From positions 1,674,001 through 1,738,000 of the forward strand of contig CBDHHG010000001.1 in assembly GCA_965263225.1 (NCBI GenBank): a stretch of DNA of 64,000 bases. The letters are read 5' to 3'. A model generated the notes under the pieces. It saw only the letters and a list, made by a program, of their open reading frames with translations. It was not told the origin of the DNA and did no database searches. The DNA is from DT-111 sp965263225. Lineage in GTDB: Bacteria > Bacteroidota > Bacteroidia > Chitinophagales > Saprospiraceae. Shown in pieces: positions 63,601 to 64,000 of this stretch. A program made the position numbers and the translations under genes. How positions within the stretch are numbered: the stretch's first letter is position 1; each line of letters starts with the position of its first letter.

Positions 63601-64000
63601 CGAGCGGCCAAATTAACGCGATTTCCCACAGCTGCATACTGGCATCGTTTCTTTCCCCCTACAATACCCGTATAGGCCAAACCAAGAGACAAACCTGCCT
63701 TAAATTGCAGCTTGGTCCCCCTTTGCAATTTAGCAACATCTTCACGCAAAGCATTGATAAACTGAAGCGCTCGGTCTGTATTATTCTCGAAGGAAACAGG
63801 TGCACCAAAGAAACAAAACATCACTCCTCCTTTATCTCCAAAATCAATCTCCTTGAAGTAGCCAGAGAAGGAATGTACTTCATCTAGTACCTGCGTAGCA
63901 AATTGGTTCATTAATTCGTGGCTATCTATGCCATCGAAAGAGATAAAGACCGCAATTACTCGCCGGAATTCTCCTTCCTGATCATAATTAATGACCTCTT
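60639..64000 (-). CDS. Cyclase-homology/AAA ATPase/TPR protein, 5' end outside window
   Basis: The frame stays open past the Met at 63911 to the window edge, and the extra 29 residues (EGEFRRVIAVFISFDGI) are the opening strand of a class III cyclase domain, so the gene continues beyond the window. Order: cyclase-homology domain (VMFCFFGAP, LSLGLAYTGIVGG, AAVGNRVNLAARLMAYADWG); AAA_16-type ATPase with Walker A VFGEAGIGKSRL and Walker B MVIEIEDGHW; winged region; then about ten TPRs (ASLYTNLGIVYLEKGDYEEA, LDCFEQGLALSQELGNKQ and kin). The first metal Asp seems replaced (FISFDG instead of FxDxxG), so cyclase activity is doubtful. It probably senses partners by TPR and signals by ATP hydrolysis. 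Confidence 0.87.
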   Translation of the reverse strand, partial: EVINYDQEGEFRRVIAVFISFDGIDSHELMNQFATQVLDEVHSFSGYFKEIDFGDKGGVMFCFFGAPVSFENNTDRALQFINALREDVAKLQRGTKLQFKAGLSLGLAYTGIVGGKKRCQYAAVGNRVNLAARLMAYADWGEILVDEEIRKNPHFKFFHKGDIKYKGIKGNIPTFKLIDREFDLSPDYDSHLVARQTELEQLMNFSKPLQEGHATGVTHVFGEAGIGKSRLIYEVGNELEERFNIKWFICQSDQILRKPFNPFIYFLKNYFRQLQNNTSAINQESFESVFSELLATLKVLPAARAPLVLAELERTKTVLAAHLGIFYPDSLWDYLDAKGRYENTLTAIISVFEAEALSRPMVIEIEDGHWMDDSSKELLHELIRRIGHHPIWILTTSRYLDDGTKPNLVDEDLLKELDLPLMEIDLKFLQEEAVRQFAESSLGAEISEEFFELLGRTTNGNPFYLEQMLKYFAESNLLDKKDGVWNIKDQNVKLSHSINAVLTARIDRLSKLVRETVKAAAVIGREFEYPVLSEVMKVQEGFADFDGNSSALLREQVKTAEQGQIWLATNELRYIFRHSLLREAVYSMQLRTRLQQLHQLIAEAIERIYADNIEGRYVDLAFHYEQAGVFDKTCEYLRKAADYSRRNYQNQRALEYYDQLLNKLGSKNEGADEIKTHLKKGKVLELIGEWEECQRAYEIALDLAKKSRDVLLIGQTNNHLAHLLMLKGEYSKAMNYLQIAAGLFDSVDDRVGIARVNADLGNLYFRQGQYEEAKQYFEQSIMIGVATRGTAGSAQIASNLGLTHMNLGNYQEAIAVQRSQLRVSKRLSDKQGMASLYTNLGIVYLEKGDYEEALDCFEQGLALSQELGNKQLKAIAIGSMGTVYEHQGDYEKAMECFLEDLRLVEELGDKQGTAIALGLIGELHNVKGDFHKAIEYLQKNLMLCEELGYQKGIAKAVNTLGDVFYFTKQYERSKHYYQRAISIARNIKNRLVLGASLVELGAVYIDMGDLEALAEVSKEALIIAEELGNPELLFEAKVLEALCYASNDKISEAQQMLNEAIFSTEEKNLLAYGYFQMWHIVPEDAKAYEKALTLYEELYKRTPKYIFRERLEKLKKAKG

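Noticed and set aside
1..64000. CRISPR arrays, rRNA genes, further tRNAs, complete insertion sequences
   Set aside because: None seen: no regularly spaced repeats, and only tRNA-Cys folds convincingly.

Overview
The window looks like chromosomal DNA of a Bacteroidota bacterium, most likely of the Saprospiraceae/Lewinella type. The support is family content: a type IX secretion cargo protein with a C-terminal sorting domain, a PorZ-like T9SS protein, BshA, DUF4271 next to a HemD-like gene, DUF5916, FISUMP-domain proteins, LytS/LytR-type propeller kinases, and several promoters carrying the Bacteroidota -7 element TAnnTTTG. The taxonomic call is inference; no rRNA gene is present. Both ends are cut inside genes: a PKD-FISUMP protein on the left and a cyclase/ATPase/TPR protein on the right.

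Region 1 (1-13,230) is an accessory island ending at a tRNA-Cys gene. It holds a partial FISUMP protein, a secreted caspase-like protease, a serine recombinase with a GIY-YIG gene remnant beside it, and then a linked set: an EAD-bearing protein, a MoxR-type AAA+ ATPase, a 1,398-residue three-pass membrane protein with a degenerate vWA-like domain and an extracytoplasmic FISUMP domain, a short DGR-type accessory ORF, a DGR-type reverse transcriptase, a second secreted FISUMP protein, and a two-domain EAD adaptor. The two FISUMP C-termini are variable repeats of a diversity-generating retroelement (DGR). Over 194 aligned bases they differ at 18 sites, all in codon positions 1 or 2, while paralogous sequence just upstream differs only at third positions. 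My reading is a membrane conflict or recognition system of the EAD/MoxR/vWA kind whose external ligand-binding domain was diversified by a DGR. The reverse transcriptase lacks its N-terminal third and no template repeat is visible here, so the cis machinery looks recently broken. A 17-bp duplication of the tRNA-Cys 3' part lies beside the tRNA.

Region 2 (13,400-34,340) is mostly ordinary chromosome: a sensor kinase, nadA, an LptC-like lipoprotein with a CorC/HlyC-type protein, a trans-3-hydroxy-L-proline dehydratase, a TPR protein, a truncated old-yellow-enzyme gene, a YceI gene overlapping a LytS/LytR pair, a rhodanese-GNAT pair divergent from a MetR-like LysR regulator, a MarR regulator, a DUF1080 lipoprotein, and a 1-kb stretch of gene relics (28.4-29.4 kb). 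A methyltransferase, an outer-membrane protein, a DmpA-type peptidase, an EamA transporter and a MerR regulator follow.

Region 3 (34,650-64,000) carries the T9SS cargo protein, bshA, porZ, manA, a YceI lipoprotein, a PpiD-like foldase, an OmpR/HK pair, DUF4271 plus hemD, a Nudix hydrolase, a tectonin-like propeller lectin, a membrane protein with a Gly/Cys tail, a membrane-anchored LuxR-type protein, a DUF5519-like protein, a Crp/Fnr regulator, an alpha/beta hydrolase, a DUF5916 protein and the partial cyclase-ATPase-TPR protein. Two unlisted short membrane-protein ORFs (about 40 residues each) flank the YceI gene. All family names come from motif recognition by eye, without database searches.
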